Shown here piece by piece: positions 18,583 through 28,554 of a stretch of 64,000 nucleotides of DNA. Position 1 is the stretch's first letter; every line of letters starts with the position of its first letter. The notes under the pieces are model-generated. The model was not told the DNA's origin and searched no databases. It worked only from the letters and a program-made list of their open reading frames with translations. Origin of the DNA: Actinomyces trachealis (GTDB taxonomy: Bacteria; Actinomycetota; Actinomycetes; Actinomycetales; Actinomycetaceae); assembly GCF_015711475.1 (NCBI RefSeq), contig NZ_CP065027.1, positions 372,001-436,000 on the forward strand, in the 5' to 3' direction. The position numbers and the translations under genes were made by a program.

Positions 18583-20940
18583 GTGATGCTGCTCGTACAC
18601 GTGGTGGGCAACGCCGACCTCGGGCTCAGGTCGAAGGAAGACGGCTCTGAGCGTCTGAGCCTGTTGCGGGCTGTCGGCGGTCCTGAGGCCGCCAGGCTGC
18701 TCGGTCTGACCGACGGCGGCGACTGGTTCGCCGACGGGGCTCTCAGCCCGCTGCGCAAGGAGCTGGTGGCCGCCGCCAGGATCCAGAAGCCTGAGGGTGA
18801 GCCGCTCAAGGTGCTCGTCATCGGTGCCGCAGGGGGCAGGGGCTCCACGGAGGAGACGGCGCGGGTGATACGCCAGGCGTTGGCGAGGGCGTGCGAATCC
18901 GATGGCCTGGCCCTGTTGAACGGGCGCAACCTGCGCGTTCTCGACGCCCTCGTCCTCGACAACGGACTCAACCCCGGCGTCGGTGACCACGAGAAACTCG
19001 AAACCGCCATCGGCAGGCATCATGGTCATGTCGTCCTTTCTCTGGCCGGCGGTGCCAGTACCGTTCTCGTGGAGGCTGCCGGGGTTGCCGCTGCTACACA
19101 CCCCGCCGAGTGGTCTCTCCTCCTCATTGACCGGGCCGGGGACGATCCCCGGGCTGGAATCGCGCCGCGAATCGATATGTCCGTCACTTCGCAGGAGGAT
19201 CCCCTGCGGGGATGGCTTATGGGCCTAGGACTACCTACGGTCCTCAATGCAGAGTACGAGCGCCGTCGCGAGGTCCTCCCTGACGAGTTCCAGAATGCCG
19301 CGAGTGCCGTCCGGCGAGCGGCGGGTGAGGAAGCCGTGAGTGCCGCCCCCGAGGATCTTGCGGTGCTGCTGTGGGCCGACGTTGCCCGCGGGGACCTGGC
19401 GGCGGGCATGGCGCTGCGTGCTTGGCTAGTGGCGGAGTACCGGCGTCGGCGGTGCGAGTACCTGGGTGAGACGGGAGAGGCACCTGACCAGTACCCTGAT
19501 GCCACGCTCAACGGCAAGGGTGAGCCGATCATGATCGGGAAGGCGATCGGCAATCTCCACCGGAGCTCCCCGCAGGAAACCCTAGCGGAGCCGGATGCCT
19601 GGCTCGTCGGGCAGAAGCACCTGGTCGATATAGGCAACGCGGCGACTCATGAGCTCAAGACCGCGACCGAGGAACTCAGGGAGTGCCTCCCCGTGTTGCT
19701 GGGCGACAGGCCCGACTGGTTGTCGTGGCCCTCGGGTGATGTGTGTCTTTTGAGTGGTCAGGGAAAGCTGCCTGCGGCCGACATCCGGCGCCCTCCGATC
19801 GCCGCGACGATGATGTCACAGGAACCGGCCGCGGCTCTGCGCCGTGCATGTGCTGTCGATGCACCCCTGACTCTCGACGCGTTGCTCCTCTGCTCCGAAG
19901 AGACTGTGGAGGATGGTCGACGTGTCGCCGATGAGATCACTGCTGACTCCTTCTCTCGCAATCAGGAATGGGATTCTGCTGGCGCGGATGGCTTGACCGT
20001 CTGCTCCTACGGCAGACCGACCACGGATAACGGGATCGTGTCCGCGGATGCCGAGGAAGGAATGAGACGGGTGCAGAGTCTTGCCGATGGGTGGCTCAAG
20101 AACCGTCCGAGACGCCCACGCGCCATCGTGACGACCGTCGTGGGGGAAAAGCCTGTCGTCATCGCGCTCCTGCGTGCCGCACAGGTCTTCGGTGCCCGCC
20201 ACGGCATTCCTGTTTTCCTTATGTCCTCCGTAAAGAACGGCCCTGGTGCGGAAGAGCTCCAGTTCCACCAGTTTGGGCTCGACCGTGACGTCCGAGAGGC
20301 GCTGCTCACGGCTGCTGAGCACTGCCTCGACCGTCTCGACCTGCTAACTGCAGCGCGTCTGCTCGCGTTGGGTGACCCGGCCATGGCGGGCCTGGCTGAT
20401 GACGCGATCGCTTTGTCGGACGACCTCCTCACTGCGGTAAGGAGTCAGGATCTTGATGGCTGCGCCAGCACTGTCTTGAGCGTCATGCGCTCGGTCGGCA
20501 CTCGTATTGACCATGTCGAACCCGATGCGCAGGTCCGGTTGGCGACCATTGTCGGCGAGCTGCTGCGCCTCCCACCTAGGAGCAGACGGAGCGAGGCCTT
20601 TCGTGAACCCCAGATCCTGGCTCACCGCAAGCCGTCAGAGTCCGGGGCCCCTGCGGACCTGGATTCCGAGGACGCCATGGTTCTCCTCCGACTCCTCGTG
20701 CAAGTCCGTGACGAAGTACCTCTCAACCACGGTGACCGCGACCTGCAGGGGGCCACCGCTCACGTCCTTCAACACTATGCTCAGCAGGAGTCGTGCACCT
20801 ACGCGCAGCTCATTGACCGCGCTGTCAGGACAGTGACCGAGACGCATGGTGTCACCGTCAGTGACTGGGCGGACAGACTGGACGGGCTGCGCCGCAAGGT
20901 CAGCGAGCAACAGGGCAGCGCCTATGGGACAACGCGATGA
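18583..20940 (+). CDS. Putative type III accessory effector, two CARF-like segments plus helical R-x6-H region
   Basis: A 785-residue protein I do not recognise by name. Residues 75-185 look like a CARF Rossmann fold: strand [18 protein letters not shown], the loop LSLAGGAST (152-160), then WSLLLID. A second similar block at about 430-550 has [37 protein letters not shown] and [11 protein letters not shown]. Residues 200-390 and 560-785 are mostly helical. The C-terminal part contains R709-DEVPLN-H716 followed by Gly, an Rx6H pattern with an Asp after Arg, compatible with a HEPN ribonuclease of the Csm6/Csx1 type. An R749-x5-H755 pattern is a weaker candidate. Likely role: nucleotide-activated RNase working with the neighbouring Cas10 (inference). 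Start is GTG 18583 or ATG 18586, both behind GGGAG. It is coupled by ATGA to the next gene. Confidence 0.6.
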   Translation: MMLLVHVVGNADLGLRSKEDGSERLSLLRAVGGPEAARLLGLTDGGDWFADGALSPLRKELVAAARIQKPEGEPLKVLVIGAAGGRGSTEETARVIRQALARACESDGLALLNGRNLRVLDALVLDNGLNPGVGDHEKLETAIGRHHGHVVLSLAGGASTVLVEAAGVAAATHPAEWSLLLIDRAGDDPRAGIAPRIDMSVTSQEDPLRGWLMGLGLPTVLNAEYERRREVLPDEFQNAASAVRRAAGEEAVSAAPEDLAVLLWADVARGDLAAGMALRAWLVAEYRRRRCEYLGETGEAPDQYPDATLNGKGEPIMIGKAIGNLHRSSPQETLAEPDAWLVGQKHLVDIGNAATHELKTATEELRECLPVLLGDRPDWLSWPSGDVCLLSGQGKLPAADIRRPPIAATMMSQEPAAALRRACAVDAPLTLDALLLCSEETVEDGRRVADEITADSFSRNQEWDSAGADGLTVCSYGRPTTDNGIVSADAEEGMRRVQSLADGWLKNRPRRPRAIVTTVVGEKPVVIALLRAAQVFGARHGIPVFLMSSVKNGPGAEELQFHQFGLDRDVREALLTAAEHCLDRLDLLTAARLLALGDPAMAGLADDAIALSDDLLTAVRSQDLDGCASTVLSVMRSVGTRIDHVEPDAQVRLATIVGELLRLPPRSRRSEAFREPQILAHRKPSESGAPADLDSEDAMVLLRLLVQVRDEVPLNHGDRDLQGATAHVLQHYAQQESCTYAQLIDRAVRTVTETHGVTVSDWADRLDGLRRKVSEQQGSAYGTTR

Positions 20941-21365
20941 ACGACGCACCGGTGAATCTCGTCAACCTCACCCCGCACGACGTCGTCGTCGACCCGGGTG
21001 ACGGCACGCCGCCGGTGCGCTTCCCGGCCTCGGGCACGGTGCCCCGCCTCCTGCTGTCGGAGCCGAGCCGACAGGCCCTCACCGTCGCCGACCCGGCCCG
21101 CCCCGACGACCCGGACGCCGCCGTCGCCCTCCCACTCGCCATCGGCACCACCTGGCAGGGAATCGACCCGCCCCTGCCCGACCCGCGCCCCGGCGTCCTC
21201 TACGTCACCAGCCGCGTCGTCGCCGAGCACCACCCGGATCGCACGGACCTCGTGTGGCCCGACGACCTCGTGCGCGACGCCGACGGGCAGGTGGTCGCCG
21301 CGCGCCGCCTCGCCTGCGCGCACCCGATCGGGAGCACTGACGCCCCAGCGGATGGTGGGCGCTGA
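20937..21365 (+). CDS. Small NLTPH-type protein coupled to the effector
   Basis: A 142-residue protein opening with [10 protein letters not shown], a hallmark of a small family seen in actinobacteria and phages with no known function (family recognised by memory). Other conserved-looking parts are [24 protein letters not shown] and [19 protein letters not shown]. The pattern is a small mostly-beta protein without membrane segments or a nuclease signature. Its ATG overlaps the effector stop (ATGA), so the two are made together. Possible jobs include a modulator, an antitoxin-like partner or a signal-degrading enzyme for the effector; none is shown by the sequence. Confidence 0.65.
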   Translation: MNDAPVNLVNLTPHDVVVDPGDGTPPVRFPASGTVPRLLLSEPSRQALTVADPARPDDPDAAVALPLAIGTTWQGIDPPLPDPRPGVLYVTSRVVAEHHPDRTDLVWPDDLVRDADGQVVAARRLACAHPIGSTDAPADGGR

Positions 21366-21400
21366 GTGGGAAGGAGGACGTCGGCCACGGTGTCGGCACG

Positions 21401-22310
21401 GTGTCGGACGACGGCACCGAGGTCTTAGACCCGTACGCGGTCGTGTACGTCCCCGGGGCCCTGGGAGTTTCAGCCTTCCCCGGCGTGGGCGGCATCGATA
21501 CCTCCTCCCTGCGCGCCGCCTGGGAGTGGGCGCAGCTGCCCCGGCGCGATGCCGACTACGCCTTCGACGTCGAGCCCTACGAGGAGCGCCTCCACCGCTT
21601 GCACAGGCTCTCCCAGACCTGGTGCGCCTGGGCGGGCGATCGCGTGTGCAGCGTCATCCAGGTGCGCAGGGAGCAGTTCCGACCGCTCGTGCATCTCTAG
21701 GGTCGCTTCACCGAGGCCGTTCTGCTCATGCTGCTCCAGCGTCACCGCGCCTCCTCCCTCATGACGCGCCTGGCTGAGCTCCAGCCCCAGGCCGCTCAGA
21801 GGATCGACGACGTCATCGACCCGGACACGGAGGCGGTCGCCTTCGTCGTGTCCGAGCAGTGGACGACGATGACCGAGTCCGACGGCCGACTCGACTCCTT
21901 CCTCTCCTACCTGTTGGAGACCTACCGGATGCCCCTGCAGGTCGAGGAGGCCCGCGACCAGGCCCACCGGCTGCGGGAGAACGTGCTTATGCGTATCAGT
22001 CGGGCCGAGCAGAAGGCGGAGGAGGAGCGCGCCCGCTCCATCCGAGGCATGGAGGTCGCCCTGGGATTCCTCACCTTCGTCGGCATGCCCCTGACGGTGT
22101 TCCTCGACGTGTGGGCCAACTGGGAGGCCGCTCTCGGTATCGCGGTCCTCCGTCATCGCCGGGATCGCCCTGCCCTGGGCGCTCATCCTCGTCATGGGCG
22201 TCGTCGGGGCAGTGCTCGTCGGCTGGTTGCTGTCTGTGGAGGGTTACCCAGTGGGCCGTCCGCCGTCGGACCGGAGTACGGGCAGCTCAAAGCGCCTTTC
22301 TCTCCCTTGA
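21401..22310 (+). pseudogene. Broken two-TM membrane protein with CorA-like topology
   Basis: One gene interrupted twice. Starting from about GTG 21401, the frame runs 99 codons to TAG at 21698-21700 and continues in the same frame (RFTEAVLLMLLQRH...) as a long charged alpha-helix (SRAEQKAEEERARS) and a first TM segment (VALGFLTFVGMPLTVFLDVW). The reading must shift by one base near 22140 to recover a second TM segment (AGIALPWALILVMGVVGAVL) and a TGA stop at 22308-22310. An N-terminal soluble part, a helical stalk and two C-terminal TM helices is the layout of CorA-type channels, some of which are type III CRISPR effectors (known for other species). The GMN signature of CorA is not present. 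Both lesions could be real decay or one could be a sequence error. Confidence 0.55.
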
Positions 22311-22453
22311 TGAGAACATCTCACTGCTCGTGACACCCCTCTCACGCCTTCCCCGCCCACGCCGGGCGCGAAAAGTGGGCGCGGTGGCAGCGCCCGTACC
22401 CTGGCATCGGCTAGCGTTCACTGGCAGACAGCAGAAGGGACCAGGACACGACC
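22311..22453. other. Island right boundary and ftsH leader
   Basis: 143 bp between the broken membrane protein and ftsH. A GGGA/GG purine stretch precedes the ftsH ATG. Candidate -10 hexamers are weak. No direct repeat marking an insertion edge was found when compared by eye with the sequence just after hpt. Confidence 0.3.
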
Positions 22454-24559
22454 ATGAAGATCGAGAAGCCCTCCCAGGACTCCCGTCGCAAGGAGCCCGC
22501 TAAGGACCGCCTGGACGCGCGCAAGAAGCGTGGCCCCCTGGGTAGCCCGCTGTTCTGGCTCCTCCCAGTAGTCCTGATCGCCACCATCACCTGGCTGCTG
22601 GTCGGCTCCCTGGGCGGTTTCCGCTCTATCGACACCTCCGACGGCCTGGCCCTCCTCAAGGAGAACAAGACCATCGAGTCGGTGACCGTGGTGGACGGCA
22701 ACCAGGCTGTGGAACTGACTCTCACCGAGCCTTACACCGCTAAGCCCAAGAAGGAGGGCCAGCGCGAGCAACTGCTCGGCAAGAAGGTCAAGTTCTCCTA
22801 CTCCCTGGCCCAGGCCAAGCAGGTGGATGAGCTGATCCAGGCCGCCAACCCCGCCGGCGGCTTCAACACGGTGGTGCCCACCAACTCCTGGTGGGGTTCC
22901 ATGCTCCAGCTCCTCATCCCCACTGTCCTGCTGGTGGGCCTAATGTGGTGGATGTTCCGCTCCATGCAGGGGGGCCGCTCCGGTGCGCTGGGCTTCGGCA
23001 AATCTAAGGCCAAAGTCGGCTCCAAGGAGATGCCGGACGTCACCTTCGACGACGTTGCCGGGGAGGATGAGGCCGTGGAGGAGCTGGAGGAGATCCGCGA
23101 GTTCCTCTCCGAACCTAACAAGTTCCTGGCCGTGGGCGCCAAGATCCCCAAGGGCGTGCTGCTGTACGGCCCGCCCGGCACCGGTAAGACCCTGCTGGCC
23201 AAGGCCGTGGCCGGGGAGGCGGGCGTCCCCTTCTACTCCATGAGCGGCTCGGAGTTCGTGGAGATGTTCGTGGGTGTGGGTGCCTCCCGCGTACGTGACC
23301 TGTTTGAGCAGGCCAAGGAGAACGCCCCCGCCATCATCTTCGTGGACGAGATCGACGCCGTGGGCCGCCACCGCGGCTCCGGCATGGGCGGTGGCCACGA
23401 CGAGCGTGAGCAGACCCTCAACCAGCTGCTCGTGGAGATGGACGGCTTTGACGCCTCCACCAACGTGATCCTCATTGCCGCCACCAACCGCCCCGACGTG
23501 CTCGACCCCGCCCTGCTGCGCCCGGGACGCTTCGACCGGCAGGTGGCTGTTGAGGCCCCGGACATGGCAGGCCGCGCCGCTATCCTGCGGGTGCATGCCA
23601 AGGGCAAGCCCATGACCAACGACGTCGACCTGGACCTGGTGGCCAAGCGCACTCCCGGCTTCACCGGTGCGGACCTGGCTAACGTGCTCAACGAGGCGGC
23701 CCTGCTCACCGCCCGCTCCAACGCCCAGCTGATCGACAACCGCGCCCTAGACGAGGCTATTGACCGCGTGATCGCGGGCCCCCAGAAACGCACCCGCGTC
23801 ATGAACGAGCACGAGAAGGCCGTCACCGCCTACCACGAGGCCGGCCACGCCCTGTGCGCGGCCGCCGGGGCCTACTCGGACCCGGTCACCAAGGTCACTA
23901 TCCTGCCGCGCGGCAAGGCCCTGGGCTACACGATGGTGATGCCCAGCGACGACAAGTACTCCACCACCCGCAACGAGTTGCTGGACCAGCTGGTGTACGC
24001 CATGGGTGGGCGTGTGGCCGAGGAGCTGGTCTTCCGCGACCCCACCACCGGGGCCTCCAACGACATCGAGAAGGCCACCGCCACCGCCCGCAAGATGGTC
24101 ACCGACTTTGGCATGTCCCGGGCCGTGGGCGCCGTCAAGCTGGGCACCACCGAGAACGAGACGGTGCTGGGCCTGTCAGCTACCAGCCGGGACTTCTCCG
24201 AGCAGGTGGCGGCCACCGTGGACGCCCAGGTGCGTGAGTTGATCGACGTCGCCCACCGGGAGGCCTGGGAGATCCTCACCCGTAACCGTGCCGTACTGGA
24301 GGCCCTGGCCACCCAGCTGCTGGAGAAAGAAACGCTGCTGGAGAAGGACCTGGAGCGCATCTTCGCGGGCGTGGTCAAGCAGCCGCAGCGGCCCCTGTGG
24401 CACTCCGACGACTCTCTGGTACTGGACGAGGAGATCGCTTCCGGCAGCTACTTCTCTGGCTCACGCACCCCGCGCCGCGCCCCCAAGCCCACCGTCGTCA
24501 CCTCCGACGGCGACACCCCGGCCGAGCCGATCGGCGCCCCCGACGCCGGGGCCTGGTGA
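22454..24559 (+). CDS. ftsH: ATP-dependent zinc metalloprotease FtsH
   Basis: Membrane-bound AAA+ protease that degrades membrane and regulatory proteins. It is 701 residues. Two TM segments (about 34-55 and 154-175) flank an extracytoplasmic loop. The AAA module has Walker A GPPGTGKT (about 239-246), Walker B IIFVDEID and the SRH region [19 protein letters not shown]. The peptidase zinc site HEAGH is near residue 461. The C-terminal 60 residues are a low-complexity tail. The TGA stop overlaps the folE ATG, so ftsH and folE are translationally coupled. It marks the right border of the accessory island, because hpt and ftsH are normally neighbours in this lineage. Confidence 0.97.
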   Translation: MKIEKPSQDSRRKEPAKDRLDARKKRGPLGSPLFWLLPVVLIATITWLLVGSLGGFRSIDTSDGLALLKENKTIESVTVVDGNQAVELTLTEPYTAKPKKEGQREQLLGKKVKFSYSLAQAKQVDELIQAANPAGGFNTVVPTNSWWGSMLQLLIPTVLLVGLMWWMFRSMQGGRSGALGFGKSKAKVGSKEMPDVTFDDVAGEDEAVEELEEIREFLSEPNKFLAVGAKIPKGVLLYGPPGTGKTLLAKAVAGEAGVPFYSMSGSEFVEMFVGVGASRVRDLFEQAKENAPAIIFVDEIDAVGRHRGSGMGGGHDEREQTLNQLLVEMDGFDASTNVILIAATNRPDVLDPALLRPGRFDRQVAVEAPDMAGRAAILRVHAKGKPMTNDVDLDLVAKRTPGFTGADLANVLNEAALLTARSNAQLIDNRALDEAIDRVIAGPQKRTRVMNEHEKAVTAYHEAGHALCAAAGAYSDPVTKVTILPRGKALGYTMVMPSDDKYSTTRNELLDQLVYAMGGRVAEELVFRDPTTGASNDIEKATATARKMVTDFGMSRAVGAVKLGTTENETVLGLSATSRDFSEQVAATVDAQVRELIDVAHREAWEILTRNRAVLEALATQLLEKETLLEKDLERIFAGVVKQPQRPLWHSDDSLVLDEEIASGSYFSGSRTPRRAPKPTVVTSDGDTPAEPIGAPDAGAW

Positions 24560-25131
24560 TGGGGTACGACGCTGAAGGTGTGCGCCAGGCGGTGCGGGAC
24601 CTGCTGGTGGCCGTCGGGGAGGACCCGGAGCGGGACGGCCTACGTGAGACCCCGGACCGCATGGCCCGCGCTTACGCGGAGATGTTCTCTGGCCTGGGTC
24701 AGGACCCCGGTGAGCACCTGGACCGGGTCTTCGACGTCGGCCACGAGGAGTTGATCCTGGTGCGCGACATCCCCCTGTACTCGGTGTGCGAGCACCACCT
24801 GCTGCCTTTCCACGGGGCTGCGCACGTCGCCTACATCCCCAACGAGGAGGGGCGTGTGACCGGCCTGAGCAAGATCGCCCGCCTGGTGGACGGCTATGCT
24901 CGCCGCCCGCAGGTGCAGGAGCGCCTCACCGCCCAGGTGGCTGACGCCATCGTTGAGCGTCTGCGGGCCCGCGGCGTACTGGTGGTGGTGGAGGCTGAGC
25001 ACCTGTGCATGTCCATGCGGGGAGTGCGTAAACCTGGCTCCAACACGGTCACCAGCGCGGTGCGCGGGCAGATGCGCAAGGCCGCCACCCGCGCCGAGGC
25101 CATGAGCCTGATCCTGGGCCGCCGCTCCTGA
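24559..25131 (+). CDS. folE: GTP cyclohydrolase I
   Basis: First enzyme of folate (pterin) synthesis, converting GTP to dihydroneopterin triphosphate. It is 190 residues, normal length. Zinc ligands are visible: Cys and His in [13 protein letters not shown] and the second Cys in [20 protein letters not shown] is also typical. ATG 24559 overlaps the ftsH stop; the open frame upstream lies inside ftsH. folP and folB/K follow after a 388-bp gap, so folE belongs to the ftsH transcript and the rest may be transcribed separately. Confidence 0.96.
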   Translation: MGYDAEGVRQAVRDLLVAVGEDPERDGLRETPDRMARAYAEMFSGLGQDPGEHLDRVFDVGHEELILVRDIPLYSVCEHHLLPFHGAAHVAYIPNEEGRVTGLSKIARLVDGYARRPQVQERLTAQVADAIVERLRARGVLVVVEAEHLCMSMRGVRKPGSNTVTSAVRGQMRKAATRAEAMSLILGRRS

Positions 25132-25519
25132 ACCGACTGCTCCGGCGTGCAGTCAAAGTACTGCATTTCCCGACACGCCACCCCACCCGCCCGCGGGTGG
25201 GACATCCCAGGCGATCGAGAACGTGCCCTCCTGATCGCTGGACAGGGCGAAGTAACTCAGGACCTCGGCAGCACGGTAAAGGCCTCTGTCTGCCCGTCTC
25301 GTCCGATGAGGGCTTCAGGGGTAGCGTCAGCGTTCGGGGTTGCCAGCTGTGGCCGGGCCGTCGTCCGCTCCGGGGAGGTCGCCCCACGCAGGCGTCCACC
25401 TGGGGCATCTCCTCTCCCCCAGAAACCGACCGTCGGATGGGGCTTTGGTTGTGCGCTAGGCGCAGAACGGCACGCTGTTGTTACAGTCCACCGGCCTGTT
25501 AGTCCGTTAGCCTGTGGCT
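25132..25519. other. Intergenic region folE-folP with two hairpins and folP promoter
   Basis: 388 bp without a credible gene. Near its start is the inverted repeat TGCAGT-N6-ACTGCA, then a GC-rich perfect hairpin (listed separately) that may end the ftsH-folE transcript. The middle shows nothing recognisable. At the right end, TAGCCT (25508-25513) lies 6 nt before GTG 25520, giving a leaderless-type folP promoter. Confidence 0.45.
25182..25201 (+). terminator. GC-rich hairpin after folE
   Basis: Perfect 8-bp stem CCCACCCG / CGGGTGGG with a 4-nt loop, 51 bp downstream of the folE stop. No U-tract follows, so it is at best an L-shaped actinobacterial-type terminator, or a pausing or stabilising hairpin. 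Confidence 0.4.
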
Positions 25520-26419
25520 GTGTCAACGAATGTCGTAACCGCACCGGCGCCGCTCCCGGCGCCACTGCCTGCGCCCCTGGCCCAGGCCAGTGCGTCCGGC
25601 CGTACCCTGGTTATGGGCATTTTGAACGTCACCCCTGACTCCTTCTCTGACGGTGGTCGTTGGGCGACGCCGCAGACCGCCCTGGCGCATGGCCGCGAGT
25701 TGGCTGAGCAGGGCGCGGACATTATCGACGTCGGCGGGGAATCCACTCGTCCCGGGTCTAAGCGCATCACCCCCGCGGAGGAGATCGCCCGCGTGGAGCC
25801 GGTTGTGCGCGAGCTGGCAGCGGCGGGCATAGTCGTCTCCATTGACACGATTCACGCAGAGACTGCCCGCACCGCAGTCAATGCCGGTGCCCTCATCATC
25901 AACGACGTCTCCGGGGGCCTAGCCGACCCGAGCATGCACCAGCTGGTCGCGGAGACGGGGGTCGTATACATCTGCCAGCACTGGCGCGGCACCCCTGAGA
26001 CCATGGACCAGCTCACTGACTACCCAGACGGCGTCGTCGCCGGGGTGGAGGCTGAGCTTTCCCAGCGCCTCGCAGAGCTGGGCGACGCTGGGGCTGCCCG
26101 CAGCCAGATCGTCATTGACCCCGGTCTAGGATTCGCCAAGACCCACCCGCAATCTTGGGAGCTGCTCGCCGCCACCGCCCGTCTTCACACGGACCTGGGC
26201 CTGCCGGTGCTGATCGGCGCCTCCCGTAAACGCTTCCTGGCCGCCGCCCTGAAGGCGGCTGGGGAAGGTGGCCCGGCGGATCTGACGGCGCGTGACGCCG
26301 CCACCGCCGCCACCACTGCCCTGGCTGCCGCCGCTGGCGCCTGGGCCGTCCGCGTCCATGACGTCCCGTCTAGCCTGGACGCGGTACGAACCTCCGCTCT
26401 TTGGAAGGAGCACAGCTGA
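25520..26419 (+). CDS. folP: Dihydropteroate synthase
   Basis: Joins dihydropterin pyrophosphate with p-aminobenzoate; target of sulfonamides. About 299 residues. Signatures: MGILNVTPDSFSDGG, DIIDVGGESTRPGS, and the phosphate-binding IGASRKRFL near the C-terminus. Two GTG starts are possible (25514, 25520). I prefer 25520 because TAGCCT ends 6 nt before it, fitting leaderless transcription, and there is no Shine-Dalgarno. An Ala/Pro-rich stretch of about 18 residues precedes the TIM barrel. The stop overlaps the ATG of folB/K (TGATG). Confidence 0.95.
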   Translation: MSTNVVTAPAPLPAPLPAPLAQASASGRTLVMGILNVTPDSFSDGGRWATPQTALAHGRELAEQGADIIDVGGESTRPGSKRITPAEEIARVEPVVRELAAAGIVVSIDTIHAETARTAVNAGALIINDVSGGLADPSMHQLVAETGVVYICQHWRGTPETMDQLTDYPDGVVAGVEAELSQRLAELGDAGAARSQIVIDPGLGFAKTHPQSWELLAATARLHTDLGLPVLIGASRKRFLAAALKAAGEGGPADLTARDAATAATTALAAAAGAWAVRVHDVPSSLDAVRTSALWKEHS

Positions 26420-28554
26420 TGAGCGTCAACCCCGCCGGAGTCACTGACAGGATCTGTTTGACGGGTCTGTCCGCCCGCGGACGCCACGGTGTCCTACCAA
26501 TGGAGCGTGAGGAGCCACAGCTCTTCGTGGTGGACCTGGCCATGGACCTGGGCCCAGCGGGCGTGCGCGCCGCCAGCGCCAGCGACCAGTTAGCTGATTC
26601 CGTTGACTACTCCGCCGTGGCCAGCGCCGTCATCACCGTGATCGAGGGGCCCAGCGTCAACCTGATCGAGACCTTGGCCGCCCGTGTGGCCGACGTCGTG
26701 TTGAGTTTCCCGCGCGTGCGCTCCGTGGAGGTCACGGTGCACAAGCCCGAGGCACCCCTGGATGTAGCTTTCGACGACGTCGCCGTGACGATCACTCGCG
26801 GTGAGCTCGCCGCGCAGGCGGTGGGCCCGGAGGCTGAGGTAGCTTCCGTTGTATCCGCAGCTGTCAGCTCGGCGCCTGAGGTGGCTCCGGCTGAGCCGGT
26901 GGCTGCTGAGCCTGCAGGCTTTGACGGCGGCGCTCCCGCTTTTGACTCAGCCCCTGCCATTGGTGCGGCTGCCGCTGTCACCGCAAGCCCGGCCTTGGCA
27001 TCCGAGCCGGTCTTCTTTGAGGCCGCCTCCCCGGTTCCGCAGGATGCGCCGGTGCCTGCCGCCGAGCCGGAGGGGGCCGCCTTTGATGTAGCGGTTGGCC
27101 CGCTTGACGGCGTCGGCACTGTTGCTGAGGCGCCAATGGACCCGGTGCTGGCCGCCGCGCTGGCTGCCCCCGCCCCTGCCCCATTTGATGTGAGCAGTTT
27201 TGAGTCCGAGCCCGCCTTAGAAGTGGCTGACGAGGTTGCGCACGAGGCTTCTTCCGTGCGGGTTCCCGAGTTCCCGGACCCTGCCGCTGGCTACGCTGAC
27301 CTGCCTAGTGGTGAACCGTTCGGCGCCCATATGGCTGGCGACGCCGCCCAGGCGGTCACCGGTGCAGTTGATGGTGCCACCGAGGCCAGCGCTGAGGTGC
27401 TGGGTGCTGCCGGAGCCGCTACTGGGGCCACTGATGCAGTCGTCGGCGGTGTGGCAGCGCTGATCGCTGAGGCCCACGCTGCCGAGGTCGCCATGGCCGA
27501 GCAGTTCGGAGGCGCTGTGGGCGCCGCTGCGGTGATGGAGCCTGCCGCAGAGGCAGCGAGCGAGACCGCCCCCACCGGGACGCCGACCCTCGGCATGCCC
27601 GCCGCTGATGCTGCCGTTTTGCCTGACGCTGGCACAGCCGGAGCCACTGCCGTTGCCACTGACTCTGCCGGTGCAGCCCCCGGGCCTGCGACCACCGCTG
27701 ACCTGCTGCGTACCCGCCCAGCCCAGCCCGTCGCCTTCGTACTGGCTCTGGGTGGCAACGTTGGCGCCGTTTTACCCAACCTGCGTAAGGCCGTCGCCGC
27801 CCTGCGTGACACGGTGGGCGTGGAAGTCACACAGGTGGCTCCGCTGGCCCGCACCGCCGCCATCACCGACCCGGGCTCCGGCCCCCAGCCAGACTTCCTC
27901 AACACGGTGGTCTTGGGCATGACCGTGCTCTCGCCCATGGAGTTGCTGGAGGTCGCCCGCAGCCTGGAGGCCGACGCCGGCCGCGTCCGCACCCAGGTGC
28001 ATGGCCCGCGCACCCTGGATGTTGACATCGTCGACTACGTCGGCGTCGTCTCCGCTGATCCTGAACTGACCATCCCGCACCCGCGTGCCATGCAGCGTGC
28101 TTTCGTGCTGGCCCCCTGGGCTGAGGTGGACGACCTTGCCGAGATCGGCGGCCAGTCCGTGGCCATGCTCGCGGAGAATGCCCCCGACCGTGACGGCATG
28201 CGCTGGCTCGCCCTGGACTGGGAAGAGTCTGACTCTCTCCCAGCCCTGCCCACCGGCCAGTACGTGGCACCGCCCCTCGTGGCCGACGAGGTCCTCTCCA
28301 GTGGCTCCGCCAGTGAGCCCGCCGTGGCCCTCGCCCCGGCCCCACTGCCTGAGGATGAGGCGGCCGCACAGGCCGCTGTCCATGCCGCCGCGCCAGGCAG
28401 CAGCTCACCCGGGGACGCGTCCGTGGGCGGCACCCCCGTGGCCTCAGCCCCAGAAATGGTCGCCGACTCCGTCGAGGACGCCGAGGCCGAGGGCTGGGGG
28501 GACACCCCTGTCGCTTGGAAGGACGTTCTGGGCGGAAATCAGGGAACCGAATGA
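26419..28554 (+). CDS. folBK: Fused dihydroneopterin aldolase - HPPK with very long linker
   Basis: Bifunctional folate enzyme of 711 residues. Residues 1-125 are FolB (LTGLSARGRHGVLPMEREE, SVDYSAVASAV, VEVTVHKPEAPL). Residues about 434-580 are FolK (FVLALGGNVG, PDFLNTVVLGMTVLSP, HGPRTLDVDIVDY, IPHPRAMQRAFVLAPW). The FolB aldolase makes hydroxymethyldihydropterin and FolK pyrophosphorylates it, feeding FolP upstream. Odd: the two are separated by some 305 residues of Ala/Pro/Glu/Val-rich low-complexity sequence, and about 130 similar residues follow FolK. Codons stay in frame and GC-typical. ATG 26419 has a GGAAGGAG box and overlaps the folP stop. Confidence 0.93.
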   Translation: MSVNPAGVTDRICLTGLSARGRHGVLPMEREEPQLFVVDLAMDLGPAGVRAASASDQLADSVDYSAVASAVITVIEGPSVNLIETLAARVADVVLSFPRVRSVEVTVHKPEAPLDVAFDDVAVTITRGELAAQAVGPEAEVASVVSAAVSSAPEVAPAEPVAAEPAGFDGGAPAFDSAPAIGAAAAVTASPALASEPVFFEAASPVPQDAPVPAAEPEGAAFDVAVGPLDGVGTVAEAPMDPVLAAALAAPAPAPFDVSSFESEPALEVADEVAHEASSVRVPEFPDPAAGYADLPSGEPFGAHMAGDAAQAVTGAVDGATEASAEVLGAAGAATGATDAVVGGVAALIAEAHAAEVAMAEQFGGAVGAAAVMEPAAEAASETAPTGTPTLGMPAADAAVLPDAGTAGATAVATDSAGAAPGPATTADLLRTRPAQPVAFVLALGGNVGAVLPNLRKAVAALRDTVGVEVTQVAPLARTAAITDPGSGPQPDFLNTVVLGMTVLSPMELLEVARSLEADAGRVRTQVHGPRTLDVDIVDYVGVVSADPELTIPHPRAMQRAFVLAPWAEVDDLAEIGGQSVAMLAENAPDRDGMRWLALDWEESDSLPALPTGQYVAPPLVADEVLSSGSASEPAVALAPAPLPEDEAAAQAAVHAAAPGSSSPGDASVGGTPVASAPEMVADSVEDAEAEGWGDTPVAWKDVLGGNQGTE

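Noticed and set aside
20827..20847. R749-x5-H755 of the CARF-like protein as its nuclease site
   Set aside because: The context lacks the polar residue after Arg and the trailing Gly; R709-x6-H716 fits the HEPN pattern better.
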